Shown here in pieces: positions 1 through 11,793 of a stretch of DNA of 64,000 nucleotides (within the stretch, counting starts at the first letter, position 1; each line of letters opens with the position of its first letter). A program made the position numbers and the translations under genes. The stretch is from Rhinopithecus roxellana (lineage: Eukaryota > Chordata > Mammalia > Primates > Cercopithecidae): the NCBI RefSeq assembly GCF_007565055.1, contig NC_044560.1, forward strand, positions 121,579,391 through 121,643,390, given 5' to 3'. Under the pieces are notes generated by a model. That model did not search any database. It was not told the origin of the DNA and was given only the letters and a program-made list of their open reading frames with translations.

Positions 1-112
1 GCATACCCCTTTAGTGAGCACCAGTGTTAAGGTTTTGGGCAGCTCGTTCCAGCCAGAGAAGACTGAGGGTCACCACCCCCACCACCCAGGAAAGGCTCCT
101 CAACCCCCATAC
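1..112 (-). other. SLC27A5 intron 6 (partial)
   Basis: Lies beyond the donor GT at 112-111 that ends coding exon 6 inside a glycine codon. I see no continuation of the expected conserved downstream coding sequence, so this looks like intron up to the window edge. Confidence 0.6.
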
Positions 113-3100
113 CTAGCCCTACAGGGATGCAGAAGCCCTGATTATCCCTCACAGGCTCCTCCGCCTCCATGTCGAACTGCACCAGCTCAAAGGGGGACAG
201 CATCTGGGGTAGAGGGTGGGGTGTCGACATAGGTCCTGTGGGCTCAGCCTCAGTCGGGGCAGCTGCACACCGGGCACCCGCACACTCACTCGAAGGAGGC
301 AGTTCATCTTGCCTAGGGCCCCGCGGCGACCCACATAGTTGACTAAGCCCATGTTGCCTTCTGTGGAGCCGTAGATTTCCCAGATCCGAATGGGACCGAA
401 GCGCTGCTGGAAGGCCTCCCACACATCAGCCCGGAGTCCATTGCCCATCGCCATGCGGACTGGATGTGTCCAGTCCTCTGGTTGCTACAGGAATGTCCCC
501 AGAAGGGTGAGGAGGAGGTGCTTTGGGGGCATGCCTTAGAAACTTTACCTAGAGGGGGTGTTATCCTGGGTCCTTACCTTGGGAGTTACCTGGAAGGTGA
601 TGGGGAACCTCTACCTAAGGGATCTACCTGGGTTACTTACATGAGAGTAGTTACTGGAGTCTTTTCAAATAGAGGGTTACCTGCAGGGGTGACCTGAGAG
701 CTTTGCCTAGGGGACGTTACCAGAGGTGACTGGAGGCCTCATCTGGGGTCTCACCTAAGAGTAGTTACTTAGAATTTTAATTTCATGGAGATTTAATTTT
801 AATTAATTAATGTTTAATGGAAATTCTCACAATAGGTGTAGGGGCTATTATTCCTGTTTCCCAAATGAGGACACTGAGGCTGAAGGTAGCACAGCTATCA
901 GAGAAACCACTATTGGAAGCCTTGTCTGGAACTCCTTATCTGGGTTCTTGCATGAGGTGGATTATCTGAGGGACTTGCTTGAGTTCAGTACCTGAATCTT
1001 TACCTGAGATATCATCTGGGATTTCATACTTGGGTGTTCACCATGGAGCCCTAATCTTAGAGCCTCACCTGGGGCGTGTTACACAAGTACCGCAGGAGCT
1101 CGCCCACATACAGGATCACTGTCACGCCATGCTGCCGACAGTCATCCCAGAAGCAGGAAGCAGAGAACTTGGGGGCCAGAACACAGGTGGCTCCTGGGAG
1201 ATGAGAGGGGAGGGTGTTCCAGGTCATGCTTCCAAGTTGTTGTAAGAAGCTGCTTTTAGCACCTGTGTTCACCCACCCCCACACCCTGAAATACAGGACA
1301 ATACTGAGTTCATCTTTGTGTCCTTGGCCCAGCCAGGACTGCTGTCATTAGAAGAGCATAGGCAGGCCTGGGTTCAAATCCTGTCTCCAAGATGCTTGGA
1401 AAGCTCCATGCCTGGTATAAAGTGATCAATGCTAAATAAGGGCTGCAAATATTAATTAATTTTTTTTTTTTGAGATAGAGTCTCGCTCTGTTGCCCAGGC
1501 TGAAGTGCAGTGGTGCAATCTCGGCTCACTGCAACCTCTGCCTCCCAGGTTCAAGCGCTTCTCCTGCCTCAGCCTTCTGAGTAGCTGGGATTACAGGCAC
1601 CCGCCACCACGGCTGGCTAATTTTTGTATTTTTTTTAGTAGAGACGGGTTTTCACCATGTTGCCCAGGCTGGTCGTGAACTCCTGACCTTTCAGGTGATC
1701 CACCCGCCTCAGCCTCCCAAAGTGCTGGGATTACAGGTGTGAGCCACCATGCCCGGCCACTTTTTTAATTTTTATTTTTACTTGTCACTGACTCGAAGCT
1801 CAAATCACTCTTGATTGTGATAAATGAATGCCCAGCTAAGCAGATGGGTGGGCAGGTGGATGGATATGGTAGATGAATGGAAAGATGAATGGATGGACAG
1901 TTACAGTAGTGAGTGAATAGATGGATGGATGGACAGTTAGAGTAGTGAGTGAGTAGATGGATGGGTGGACAGAACAGTGAGTGAATAGATGGATGGACAG
2001 AGTAGTGAGTGAGTAGATGGATGGATGGACAGAGTAGTGAGTGAGTAGATGGATGGGTGGACAGAGTAGTGAGTGAGTAGATGGATGGATGGACAGTTAG
2101 AGTAGTGAGTGAGTAGACGGATGGGTGGACAGTAGTGAGTGAGTAGATGGATGGACAGTTAGAGTGGTGAGTGAGTAGATGGATGGACAGTTAGAGTAGT
2201 GAGTGAGTAGATGGATGGACAGGGTAGTGAGTGAGTAGATGGATGGGTGGACATTTAGAGTAGTGAGTGAGTAGATGGATGGGTGGACAGTTAGTGAGTG
2301 AGTAGACGGATGGGTGGGTGGTGACATGCAGAGGCCGGGGGTAGAAAGATGGATAGGTGTAAGGATGGATAGATGTGTGGGTGGGTGGATTAATGGATGA
2401 GTGAAGAAGTAGGTGAGTAGGTGGATGGGTGGGTTGGTAGATGTATGTATGGATGTATTGATGTATGGACACATGGATTAATAAGATATAGGGGGCTGGG
2501 CATGATGGCTCATGCCTGTAATCCCAACACTTTGGGAGGCTGAGGGGGGTGGATCACCTGAAAGATGAGGAGTTCGACACCAGCCTAGCCAACATGGTGA
2601 AACCCCATCTCTACCAAAAAATGCAAAAATTATCCAGGCATGGTGGTGCACACCTGTAGTCCCAGCTACTTGGGAGGCTAAGGTGGGAGAATCGCTTGAA
2701 CCCAGGAGGGGGAGAGTGTGGTGAGCCGAGCTTGACCACTGCACTCCAGCCTGGGTGACAGAGTAAGACTCTGTCTCAAAAAAAAAAAAAGAAGCTGAAT
2801 CTAACAACACCTTTAGAGAAAGTTTCCAATTTAACAAGAAATGCAGACGAAAGGGGAACAGAGACCTACAAGCAAATACAATGGGGAGACTGTTTAATTA
2901 TATAGTTAAAAAAAAAAAAAAAAAAAAACACCCAGCCAATTGGCTGGGCACAGCGGCTTACACCTGTAATCTCAGCACTTTAGGAGGCCGACATGGTTGG
3001 ATCACTTGAGGCCAGAAGTTCAAGACCAGACTGGCCAACAGGGCAAAACCCTGTCTTTACTAAAAATACAAAAAAATTAGCTGGGCATGGTGGCCCACAC

Positions 3101-6100
3101 CTGTAATCACAGCTACTCCGGAGGCTGAGGCATGAGAATCATTTGAACCCAGGAGGCAGAGGTTGCAGTGAGCCAAGATCACACCACTGCACTCCAGCCT
3201 GGGTGACAAAGCAAGACCCCGTCTCTGAAAACAAAACCAAACCAAAACAGCCCATTGGAGAAATCTGAGCATAGTCGACATCATATAATATTAAGGGGTT
3301 ACGGCCGGGCGCGGTGGCTCAAGCCTGTCATCCCAGCACTTTGGGAGGCCGAGGCGGGCGGATCACGAGGTCAGGAGATCGAGACCATCCTGGCTAACAC
3401 GGTGAAACCCCGTCTCTACTGAAAAATTCAAAAAACTAGCCGGGCGAGGTGGCGGCGCCTGTAGTCCCAGCTACTCCGGAGGCTGAGGCAGGAGAATGGC
3501 GTGAACCCGGGAGGCGGAGCTTGCAGTGAGCTGAGATCCGGCCACTGCACTCCAGCCCGGGCGAGAGCGAGACTCCGTCTCAAAAAAAAAAAAAAAATTA
3601 AGGGGTTACTATTAGTGTTGATAGGTGTGATAATTTGGTTACAGTTTCTTAAGTGCTTATATATTAGAGATATGTACTGCAATATTTACAAGCATATAGT
3701 GTCTAGGATTTGCTCTGATCTATTCTAGAAAGAAATAGGGAAGTGGCTGGGCACGCTGGCTCACACCTGTAATCCCAGCACTTTGGGAGGCTGAGGCGGG
3801 TGAATCACCTGAGGTCAGGAGTTGGAGACCAGCCTGGCCAGCATGGCAAAACCTCGTCTCTACTACAAATACAAAAATTTGCCGGGCATGGTGGCGTGCA
3901 CCTGTAATCCCAGCTACTCAGGAGGCTGAGGCAGAAAATTGCTTGAACCCATGGGGCGGAGGTTGTGGTGAGCTGAGATGGCACCACTACACTCCAGCCT
4001 GAGCGACAGAGTGAGACTCTGTCTCAAAAACAAACAAAAAAGAAACAGGGAAGTACATGTGAAATTAAACTGGCAACATGTTAATTATTGAGGCTGGGCG
4101 AAGATACATGAGATGTCATCAAGCTATTTTCACTTTTTTTTTTTGAGATTGAGTTTTGCTTTTTGCCCAGGCTGGAGTGCAATGGCGAGATCTCGGCTCA
4201 CTGCAACCCCCGCCTCCCGGGTTCAAGCGATTCTCCTACCTCAGCCTCCTGAGTAGCTGGGATTACAGGTATGTGCCCCCATGACTGGCTAAATTTTTTT
4301 ATGTTTTTAGTAGAGACAGGGTTTCTCCATGTTGGTCAGGCTTGTCTCGAACTCCTGATTTCAGGTGATCCGCCGGCCTCAGCCTCCCAAAGTGCTGGGA
4401 TTACAGGCATGAGCCACCACGCCCAGCTAATTTTTATATTTTAAGTAGAGACGGATTTCACCATGTTGGCCAGGCTGATCTTCAACTCCTGACCTCAGGT
4501 GATCCACCAGCCTCATCCTCCCAAAGTGCTGGGATTACAGGGGTGAGCCACTGGGCACAGCCCAAACTTTTCATAATTAAAAAAAAAAAAAAAAATCTGG
4601 CTGGGTGCAGTGGCTCACGCCTGTAATCCCAGCACTTTGGGAGGCCGAGGCAGGCGGATCACCTGAGGTCAGGAGTTCGAGACAAGCCTGACCAACATGG
4701 AGAAACCCCCTCTCTATTAAAAACATAAAAAAATTAGCCGGTCACAGGGGCACATGTCTGTAATCCCAGCTACTCAGGAGGCTGAGGCAGGCAGATCACG
4801 AGGTCAGGAATTCGAGACCAGCCTGGCCAACATGGTGAAACCCCTTCTCTACTAAAAATACAAAATTAGCCAGGAACGGTGGTGGGCACCTGTAATAACA
4901 GCTACTAGGGAGACTGAGGCAGGAGAATCGCTCACAAGTGCTCACCACTATGCCTGGCTTTTTTTTTTTTTTTTTAAACAGATGGACTCTCACTATGTTG
5001 CCCAGGCTGGTGTTGAACTCCTGGGCTCAAGTGACCCTCCTGCCTTGGCACCCCAAAGTACAGGGATTATAGGCATGAGCAGCCACACCTAGCTATGATA
5101 AAAGTTTGAAAACAAAAAGAGGCTGGGCGCGGTGGTTCACACCTGTAATCCCAGCACTTTGGGAGGCTGAGGCGGGTGAGTCACCTGAGGTCAGGAGTTC
5201 GAGACCAGCCTGGCCAACATGGAGAAACCTTGTCTCTACTAAAAATACAAACATTAGCCGGGTGTGGTGGCAGGTGTCTGTAATCCCAGCTACTCGCGAG
5301 ACTCAGCCTCAGCACAGAATTGCTTGAACCCGGGAGGCAGAGGTTGTGGTCAGCTGAGCTCACACCAGTACACTCCAGCCTGGGCGACAGAGTGAGACTC
5401 CGTCTCAAAAAAAAAAAAAATTATTGAGGCTGGGTGATGATACATGAGATGTCATCAAACTATTTTCGTTTTTTTTTTGGCAACTGAGTTTCACTCTTTT
5501 CGCAACCCCTGCCTCCCAGGTTCAAGCGACTCTCCTGCCTCCGCCTCCTGGGTTCACGCCATTCTCCTGCCTCCGCCTCCTGGGTTCACGCCATTCTCCT
5601 GCCTCCGCCTCACGGGTTCAAGCAATTCTCCTGCCTCAGCTTCCCGAGTAGCTGGAAGTACAGGCGCCCGCCACCACGCCCACCTAATTTTGTATTTTCA
5701 GTATCACTAAATTCTTTGCCTAGCAAGGAATATTAATACTAAGACCCTGGGAAGGGAATTCATTCCTGGGGGGAGGTTTATAAACGGCCACTCTGGGAAT
5801 GTCTGTCCTATGCAGTTGAGGTAAGGGCTGAGATACCCCCTGGTCTCCTGCAGAACCCTCAGGCTTACTAGGGTAGGGAAAAACCCCGCCCTGGTAAATT
5901 GGAGGTCAGATTGGTTCTCTGCTCTCCAACACTGTTTTCTGTTGTTTACGATGTTTATCAAGACAATGCATACACCGCTGAACATACTCTTATCGGTAGT
6001 TCTGTTTTGCCCTTTGCCTTGTGATCTTTGTTGGACCCTTATCAGTAGTTCTGCTTTTTGCCCTTTGAAGCACGTGATCTTTGTACCTACTCCCTGTTCT

Positions 6101-9100
6101 TGCACCCCCTCCCCTTTTGAAACCCTTAATAAAACTTGCTGGCTTTGAGGCTCAGGTGGGCATCACGGTCCTACTGATATGTGACGTCACCCCTGGTGGC
6201 CCAGCTGTAAAATTCCTCTCTTTGTACTCTTTCTCTTTATTTCTCAGCTGGCCGACACTTATGGAAACTAGAAAGAACCTATGTTGAAATACTGGGGGCG
6301 GGTTCCCCTAATACCACCATGCCTGGCTTTTTTTTTTTTTTAACAGAAGGCCTCTCACTATGTTGTCCAGGCTAGTGTTGAACTCCTGGGCTCAAGGGAC
6401 CCTCCTGCCTTGGCACCCCAAAGTGCAGGGATTATAGGCATGAGCAACCACACCTAGCCATGATAAAAGTTTGAAAACACAAAGAGGCCGGGTGCAGTGG
6501 CTCACACCTGTAATCCCAGCACTTTGGGAGGCCAAGGCTGGTGGATCACAAGGTCAGGAGTTTGAGACCAGCCTGACCAACATGGTGAAACGTTGTCTCT
6601 AGTAAAAATACAAAAATTAGCTGGGCATGGTGGTGCATGCCTGTAATCCCAGCTACTCAGGAGGCTGAGGCAGAAGAATCGCTTGAACCTGGGAGGTGGA
6701 GGTTGCAGTTAGCTGAGATCATGCCACTGCACTCCAGCCTGGGCCATAGAGCAAGACTCTGTCTCAAAAAAAAAAAAAAAGAGAGAAAATGGCTGGGCGC
6801 GGTGGCTCATACCTGTAATCTCAGCACTTTGGAAGGCCGAGGCAGGTGGATCATGAGGTCAGAAGTTCAAGACCAGCCTGGCCAAGATGGTGAAATTCCA
6901 TCTCTACTAAAAATACAAAAATTAGCTGGGCATAGTGGTGGGTGCATGTAATCCCAGCTACTCGGGAGGCTGAGGCAGGAGAATTGCTTGAACCCAGGAG
7001 GCAGAGGTTGCGGTGAGCCAAGATCAGGCCGCTGCACTCCAGCCTGGCGACAAAGCAAGACTCCGTCTCAAAAATAAAAAATAAATAAAAAAAGAGAAAA
7101 AAGAACAAGCTATGGAGAGGTCCCTGTCTAGATTCTGAATCAAGAGTCCAAAGAGACAGCCCTATGGAGTGCTTGAGAGCACTCCTACTCCAGCTCCCCC
7201 TGGGGCCATGTCACAAATCTGGGCCAGCATCCCCATCGTCTCCTGAGCACCCCACCTTTCCTGGATGCCTGTGACCGTCACTCATATCAGGTCTTGTCAC
7301 CTCCTGACCAAAGCACAGCCATTAGGGACTGTGTGGGCGTCCAAGCTTCTGTCCATGGGGCTCTGGTACTCATTGGTGGGTGTCCCTTCTCGAAAGTGAG
7401 AACGCAGGGTGTGGGTAACCTACAGTGTCTTTTTGCCTTGACAGCCCCACCCTGACACTTACTCCAGTGGTCCTGTAGATTGGAGAGATCCTCAGAAGTG
7501 GGCTTACCGAGCTCTAAGCAGCCGAGGATCCCAACGACAAGTCCCATCACGTGGTACAGAGGCAGGACTATGTAAACCACATCATCAGCTGTGGCCCCAA
7601 ATAAGGACAGCATCTTGCTCATCTGCAGTACCCTCTCATGCGTGAGGATGGCTGGCTTCGGGAGGCCTTGGGATGAAGGCATGGCAAGGGCAGGGTGGTG
7701 AAATGACAGCACAGAGAGGGGCCTGACCAGAGGGATAGATCTCTAACAGCCAGGCCTGCATTGGGGTTTGAGGCTCTCAGAGAGCAGTCAAGTATAGGGA
7801 TCTGTGGTTGGGTTCACAGGCTGAATTTGGACTGAGAGTAATATGTCAAGACCAAAGGTTTCAGTGGCTGTTTACTGGACACAGGAAGAATTCTAGCATT
7901 GACCTCTCAAATTACATTGGGGGTCAGAGTTCAGGCCAAATGTCAAAATCAAGGCTGGGCGCAGTGGCTCATGCCTGTAATTCCATCATTTTGGGAGGCT
8001 GAGGTAGACAGATCACCTGAGATCAGGGGTTAGAAACCAGCATGGCCAACTTGGCAAAACCCTGTCTCTACCAAAAATGCAAAAATTAGCCAGGTGTGGT
8101 GGTGGGTGCCTGTAATCTCAGCTACTCAGGAGGCTGAGGCAAGAGAATCGCTTGAACCCAGGAGGTGGAGGTTGCAGTGAGCCGAGATCGCACCACTGCA
8201 CTCCAGCCTAGGCGAGAGAGCAAGACTGTCTCAAACAAAACAAAACAAAACAAACAAAACAGCCAAACAAACAGAAAACAAATGTCAAAATCAGATGGTA
8301 AAGTGGTTTCAGAGATCAACACTGAGGCACAAGTCAAGTGTGGGGTCAGGTCAGCCTGAGAGTTCAGAGGCTGGTGCTAATGGGCACCCTCACCAGTGGT
8401 CCCTGAGGTGTAGATGAAGAGGGCAGGGCTTCTCCAAGTGATCCCAGCACGCAGGTCAGCAGGCACTGGATGGGAGGGCGCTGCATCCAGGGCAGCCCCC
8501 AGAGCCCCCACCCCTGGTGTAGGGGAGGTATGACTGAGGTAGAAGCAGCGGATGTTCTCAGCCTGCAGCTTGGGAAGGATCTCCTCCAGGCTCTCCCGGA
8601 GGTCTGCAGGGATGGGTCAGAGGAGAAACAGAGGCAAGGCTCACCTTTGAGGTCGCGAGGTGGGATCTGAGACCCACAGATGCAGGCAGAGTTGCAGCTA
8701 GCATAGAAAAGCGTCCACGTTGTTTGGTAAAGAATCCCATCATTAGTATTTTTGCTCAAAAAGGATTGAAATAGCCATTGTGGGAAAATTAAACTGTGGT
8801 GACTTGAAAACTACTTTCTCCTCATAAGTCTTGATTATAATTGCCTGAGAAAGTGGGCAGGTGGGGACCAAGGGCCTCTGCCAGTCCCACCAGGACCCCT
8901 GTCCTACAGTCCCTGACCTTGCCCCCTTCCATTCTCCACTGGCTCCAAGGCCCTCACCTGGGTCCACCACCAGCACCCGGGCCCCAGAGATCAGCACAGA
9001 GTGCACCAGGGGCATCCCCCGGCTATGTGGGTTGATCCAGGCTGTTGGGCAGCCCAGCTTGGCCAGCCCCAGCCACAGACACAGGGCTGGAACGGCCTGG

Positions 9101-9645
9101 GAAGCCAGCACCAGGAGGGCGGCAGGCTCCCCAGCACACAGCCTCGCACGGCCACCCAGCTCAGCCTTCAGGGCCCATGCCGCCTGGCAGGCCCGGGCAT
9201 CCAGCTCGCCAAGGGTGACTGAGCCAACCCCAGGTCCCGTCCACACCAAGATTGCCTTGCCAGACTGAGCTCGTGCTCGCCTCTCGAAGGCATCTACAAA
9301 GGTGTCAGGCGGCTGCCGGCTCAAGCATGCCCTGACCTTCAGGCCCACATGGAGGAGCTTAGCCAAGAAGACCACATCAGCCGGCAGCCAGCGTAGCCCT
9401 GGGGGCGGCCGTGCTGGCAGCAGGGTTAGTGCCAGGGCCGCAGCTGCCAGGCTCAGCCCATGGGGCACCCAGGGGCTGAGCCAGGGCCGTGCTAACATGG
9501 CCAGCCCAAGTAACACGCAGCATGTGGGATCCCCTAGCAGCCAGCGCAGGGTCAAGGCCACAGCCACTGGCCACACTGGCTGTCCCAGGCCCCAGAGCAG
9601 GAGCAGCAGCAGCAGCAGCAAGGCCAACCATCGCCTGACACTCAT
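113..9645 (-). CDS. SLC27A5: Bile acyl-CoA synthetase / fatty acid transport protein 5, coding exons 1-6 (3' end outside window)
   Basis: ER-membrane ligase that activates bile acids and very-long-chain fatty acids to CoA thioesters in liver. Coding pieces on the minus strand: 9645-8958, 8603-8394, 7666-7508, 1193-1069, 484-290 and 203-113. All have AG/GT borders and join in frame to 489 codons plus one base; the human protein is about 690 residues, so roughly 200 C-terminal residues lie left of base 1. The N terminus has a leucine-rich membrane segment (about residues 8-17) and further hydrophobic stretches. The AMP-binding motif TSGTTG spans residues 295-300, split by intron 2, and YGSTEGN is at 432-438. 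The start ATG at 9645 matches the human N terminus. Intron 3 (1194-7507) is swollen by repeats. No frameshift or stop is seen. The family call is firm; the paralogue call rests on remembered human sequence and synteny. Confidence 0.96.
485..1068. other. SLC27A5 intron 4 with an old MIR/L2-like remnant
   Basis: Intron between coding exons 4 and 5. Bases about 825-905 read like a degraded MIR/L2 end: a pyrimidine-rich 'attattcctgtttcccaaat' stretch followed by 'gaggacactgaggc' and 'cacagctatc'. Nothing else is recognised. Confidence 0.5.
1345..1450 (+). mobile_element. MIR-like remnant
   Basis: Contains the MIR-type core 'cctgggttcaaatcctgtct', preceded by diverged sequence, just upstream of an antisense Alu in SLC27A5 intron 3. 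Confidence 0.45.
1461..4562. mobile_element. Alu group in SLC27A5 intron 3, proximal half
   Basis: Individual copies: 1461-1759 (-), 2494-2790 (+), 2942-3250 (+), 3303-3597 (+), 3745-4043 (+), 4131-4427 (-) and a 3'-half fragment 4428-4562 (-). The copy at 3303 is a young monkey-type AluY bounded by the target duplication 'ttaaggggttac' (3291-3302 and 3597-3609). The copy at 3745 has the imperfect duplication 'aagaaa(t/c)agggaagt'. The bases between copies are short unique intron. Confidence 0.9.
1851..2475. repeat. Minisatellite in SLC27A5 intron 3 built on GTGA/TGGA tetranucleotides
   Basis: About fifteen units of 28-36 bp of the form 'gtgagtgagtagatggatgg' plus 'gtggacag', with or without 'ttagagta'. 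Units differ in the number of TGGA steps and in presence of the TTAG insert. The flanks decay into plain TGGA/TGGG repeats, so the minisatellite probably grew from a tetranucleotide tract. Confidence 0.9.
4081..6780. repeat. Diverged tandem segmental duplication of about 1.34 kb (copies 4081-5420 and 5421-6780)
   Basis: Both copies open with 'ttattgaggctggg', continue to 'gatacatgagatgtcatcaa' and run into an antisense Alu. Both later carry the Alu-monomer fragment ending 'catgataaaagtttgaaaac' (5095 and 6463 regions) followed by a sense Alu. Copy 1 gained extra Alu pieces (4599-4935); copy 2 gained an ERVK-type LTR (5703-6317). Repeat boundaries inside are 4599-4788 (+), 4789-4935 (+), 4960-5094 (-), 5121-5419 (+), 5469-5702 (-), 6329-6464 (-) and 6486-6780 (+). 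Confidence 0.75.
5703..6317 (+). mobile_element. Solo LTR of a class II (ERVK/HML-type) endogenous retrovirus, 5' truncated
   Basis: Not Alu or LINE. It has LTR architecture: a TATA-like 'tataaac' at about 5780, a U3 direct repeat at about 5988-6085, AATAAA at 6128-6133, a T/C-rich U5 and an end 'gggggcgggttcccc' before 'aatacca'. No internal retroviral genes flank it, so it is a recombined solo LTR. No clear TG start is seen, so the 5' end is probably lost. I cannot name the exact LTR family without a repeat library. Confidence 0.7.
6791..7110 (+). mobile_element. Alu, sense, with A-rich tail
   Basis: Full-length sense Alu directly abutting the preceding Alu at 6486-6780; the tail runs into 'aaaataaaaaataaataaa'. 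Confidence 0.9.
7953..8278 (+). mobile_element. Alu in SLC27A5 intron 2
   Basis: Sense Alu with a CAAAA-type tail, bracketed by the target-site duplication 'aaatgtcaaaatca' (7939-7952 and 8279-8292). Confidence 0.92.
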
Positions 9646-11285
9646 GGTACCAGCTCCTCCCTAGGAGCAGCAGCTGTGGAATACTGAGGCTTACCTCTGG
9701 CCCCTCAGAGTAGCCCAATGGCTCCTCCCCAGGGGTGGTGGCCCTGGCACTGCTGACAGTGGCTGGTCCTCTCCCCAGGACTTTGCCCCCAGCCTTTCTC
9801 CTCTACATGTTTGTTTGCTCTGACTGGTCTTGTGTGTGGCTCAAGCCCCTCTCTGCCTATTTGCCACCCTTATCAGCCCCCTCCTTTGCCAGGTCTGACC
9901 CCTTTCCATCATTGGTCTCTGGGTTCCCAGGTCTCTGCCCTTTGGGCACCACCACTAGCCTCCCTTCCTGCTGTCCTGCTTGCCCCATCCACCCTCCAGG
10001 GCTGGCATCTAACTCCCTTGCCTCCCCTCCCATCCCTGCTGTGTACCAGGCACTCAGAGCACAGAAATCCCTGCCCTTGGGAACACTCCAATCAGGCCAA
10101 ACAGAAAAGCAACAGGACAGCAAGGTGGACCTCACAGGGAGGTCCTCCTGTGACACCCACTTAAACCCTGGGGAGAGGGGCTCAGCCAGGCTAAGCCCCT
10201 TGTCCCACGATCCAAGGAATCGTAGCCTCCTGTCAGGCATCCAGCAAGTGCTCAGTAAATAGAGGAACACTCGCATCGCCTGGATTCAAACCAGCTCTGC
10301 CCCCCACCCATGTGCTTACTCTGCGAGTCTCTGCCCCACCTCTGGCTTTGATGACGATGGAGTCCTGGGGTTCAGGAGACTGAAGTCAGCCCATGATGCA
10401 GTTGGATCATCAAGGCCCTGGCATTTCACCTTGAGGAGGCAGTCCCAGAAGGTAAACCCAGAGGAGCTGCCATTGGCCTAGGAGCCTGGCAGGTCAGCCT
10501 GGGGCATGGCCCTCCAGGCCATACCCCACTCCACCAGCTCGAAATCCTTAGGGCAGGGCACCTAGGCTAGGAGCCACTATTGTGCTGAAGAGGGGAGAAG
10601 TAAAGAGTGGCTGCTCTCTCCGCTGGATGCAGAGGCCTGGGACACTGGCTGGCCACTGGGGTGGTGTCCCAACCGCCCAGCAGTCAGCCCCCGGATCCCC
10701 CCCCCCACTGTTTCCTGTCCCCAACACGGCCATCGGAGCCCTCCCTGAACTTGGCCCCCAGCACCAAGGGCAGATATATGGGGGCTCATATACCCTCAGG
10801 GCAACCTGGCCCCAAAGATCCCCCTGGGCTCACCACAAGCAAGGTGCTCAGCCATGTCCATCAGAGTGGGGGAGGGGAAGTCGCAAGTCCAAAAGGCCCT
10901 TAGACCCTGGCTGGAAGATCTGTGGGAGGGGCCTCAAAGGTCGTGGACAGCAGCAATCAGCAGTGTGATGGGGCTTTCACATGGCCTCCCTCTCAGAGAC
11001 CCATCTCAGATGTGGCCTGCCTATCCTCCTCCCCACAGGACTCAGGGATCCAAGAGAAGCAAGTGCCGGTTATATATGTAGCCCATCTTAGCTCCTACAG
11101 AATAGAGGTCCGAGATGGCAAAGTGGACCATCCTGCCCCTGCCCAGGACAACCTGTGGGCCGCATGGGTGCCGCCCAAGAACAAGGACGCTGAGCCCTGA
11201 CACCCACAGCTTGTCTATGAGAGCAAGGCACGCACTGATCCAGGTGCTCACAGCCTCGTGGTTTACGCCCCAAGGCCTACAGTCC
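9646..11285. other. SLC27A5 upstream region / SLC27A5-ZBTB45 intergenic, with L2/MIR remnants
   Basis: Lies between the SLC27A5 start codon and the ZBTB45 poly(A) signal, so it should hold the SLC27A5 5' UTR and promoter; I see no CpG island, as expected for a liver-restricted gene. About 10030-10110 resembles an L2 end ('gtgtaccaggcactcagagc'). About 10235-10345 resembles MIR ('cagcaagtgctcagtaaata', 'cctggattcaaaccagctct'). 10350-11285 shows nothing recognisable. Confidence 0.5.
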
Positions 11286-11291
11286 TTTATT
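11286..11291 (-). promoter_or_regulatory. ZBTB45 poly(A) signal AATAAA
   Basis: TTTATT on the plus strand, about 500 bases downstream of the ZBTB45 stop codon, giving a short GC-rich 3' UTR. Confidence 0.7.
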
Positions 11292-11793
11292 AGAGTGAGA
11301 GTCCCGAGGCCCAGGCCCCATATATGATGGGTCCACTTGGGCCTCCTTAGGCGCCCCATGACGGAGGGATACTTGGGTAGGGAGATAGGAACCTTGCCCA
11401 GCCTCACACCCGGGGCAGGGGAGCGGCCCCAGCCCCCACCCCCACCCCAGGAGGGGGCGGGGCGAGAACCGGAGTCCTATCTTGGGCCGGGTCCCAGTGC
11501 CTGAGCGCCCGGTTTAGGCAGGAAATGGTCTAGTTCTCAGAGGTGGTCTAGTCCCTAACCAGCCCCAGCTCGGCACCACCTGGAGGGTTCAAGCACATGG
11601 AGGAGAGGAGTAAGGCGGACTTAGGCCCTGGTATGGAGAAAGGGTGAAGGGAGAGAGAGGACCTGCGCTCAGGAGGGAGTGTGGTCTAGTGGCGGGAACC
11701 ACAGGTCCCGTAGCGGGCGTGGCCCGTAGCGGGCGTGGCCGACCGTGCGGGAGGCCCCGGATTCACCGTGGGCGAGGCCAGGCCCCAGCCCCA

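Noticed and set aside
2097..2474. Minus-strand open frame rich in His/Ser/Thr repeats
   Set aside because: Translation of the TGGA/GTGA minisatellite inside an SLC27A5 intron; periodic by repeat structure only.
5942..6287. Small open frames in the ERVK-type LTR
   Set aside because: They lie across U3/R/U5 of a solo LTR, are short and have no recognisable viral protein.
8743..8957. Continuation of SLC27A5 exon 1 reading frame past residue 229
   Set aside because: A consensus donor CAG|GTGAGG at 8957 and an in-frame acceptor at 8604 restore the conserved protein; the extension is intron.
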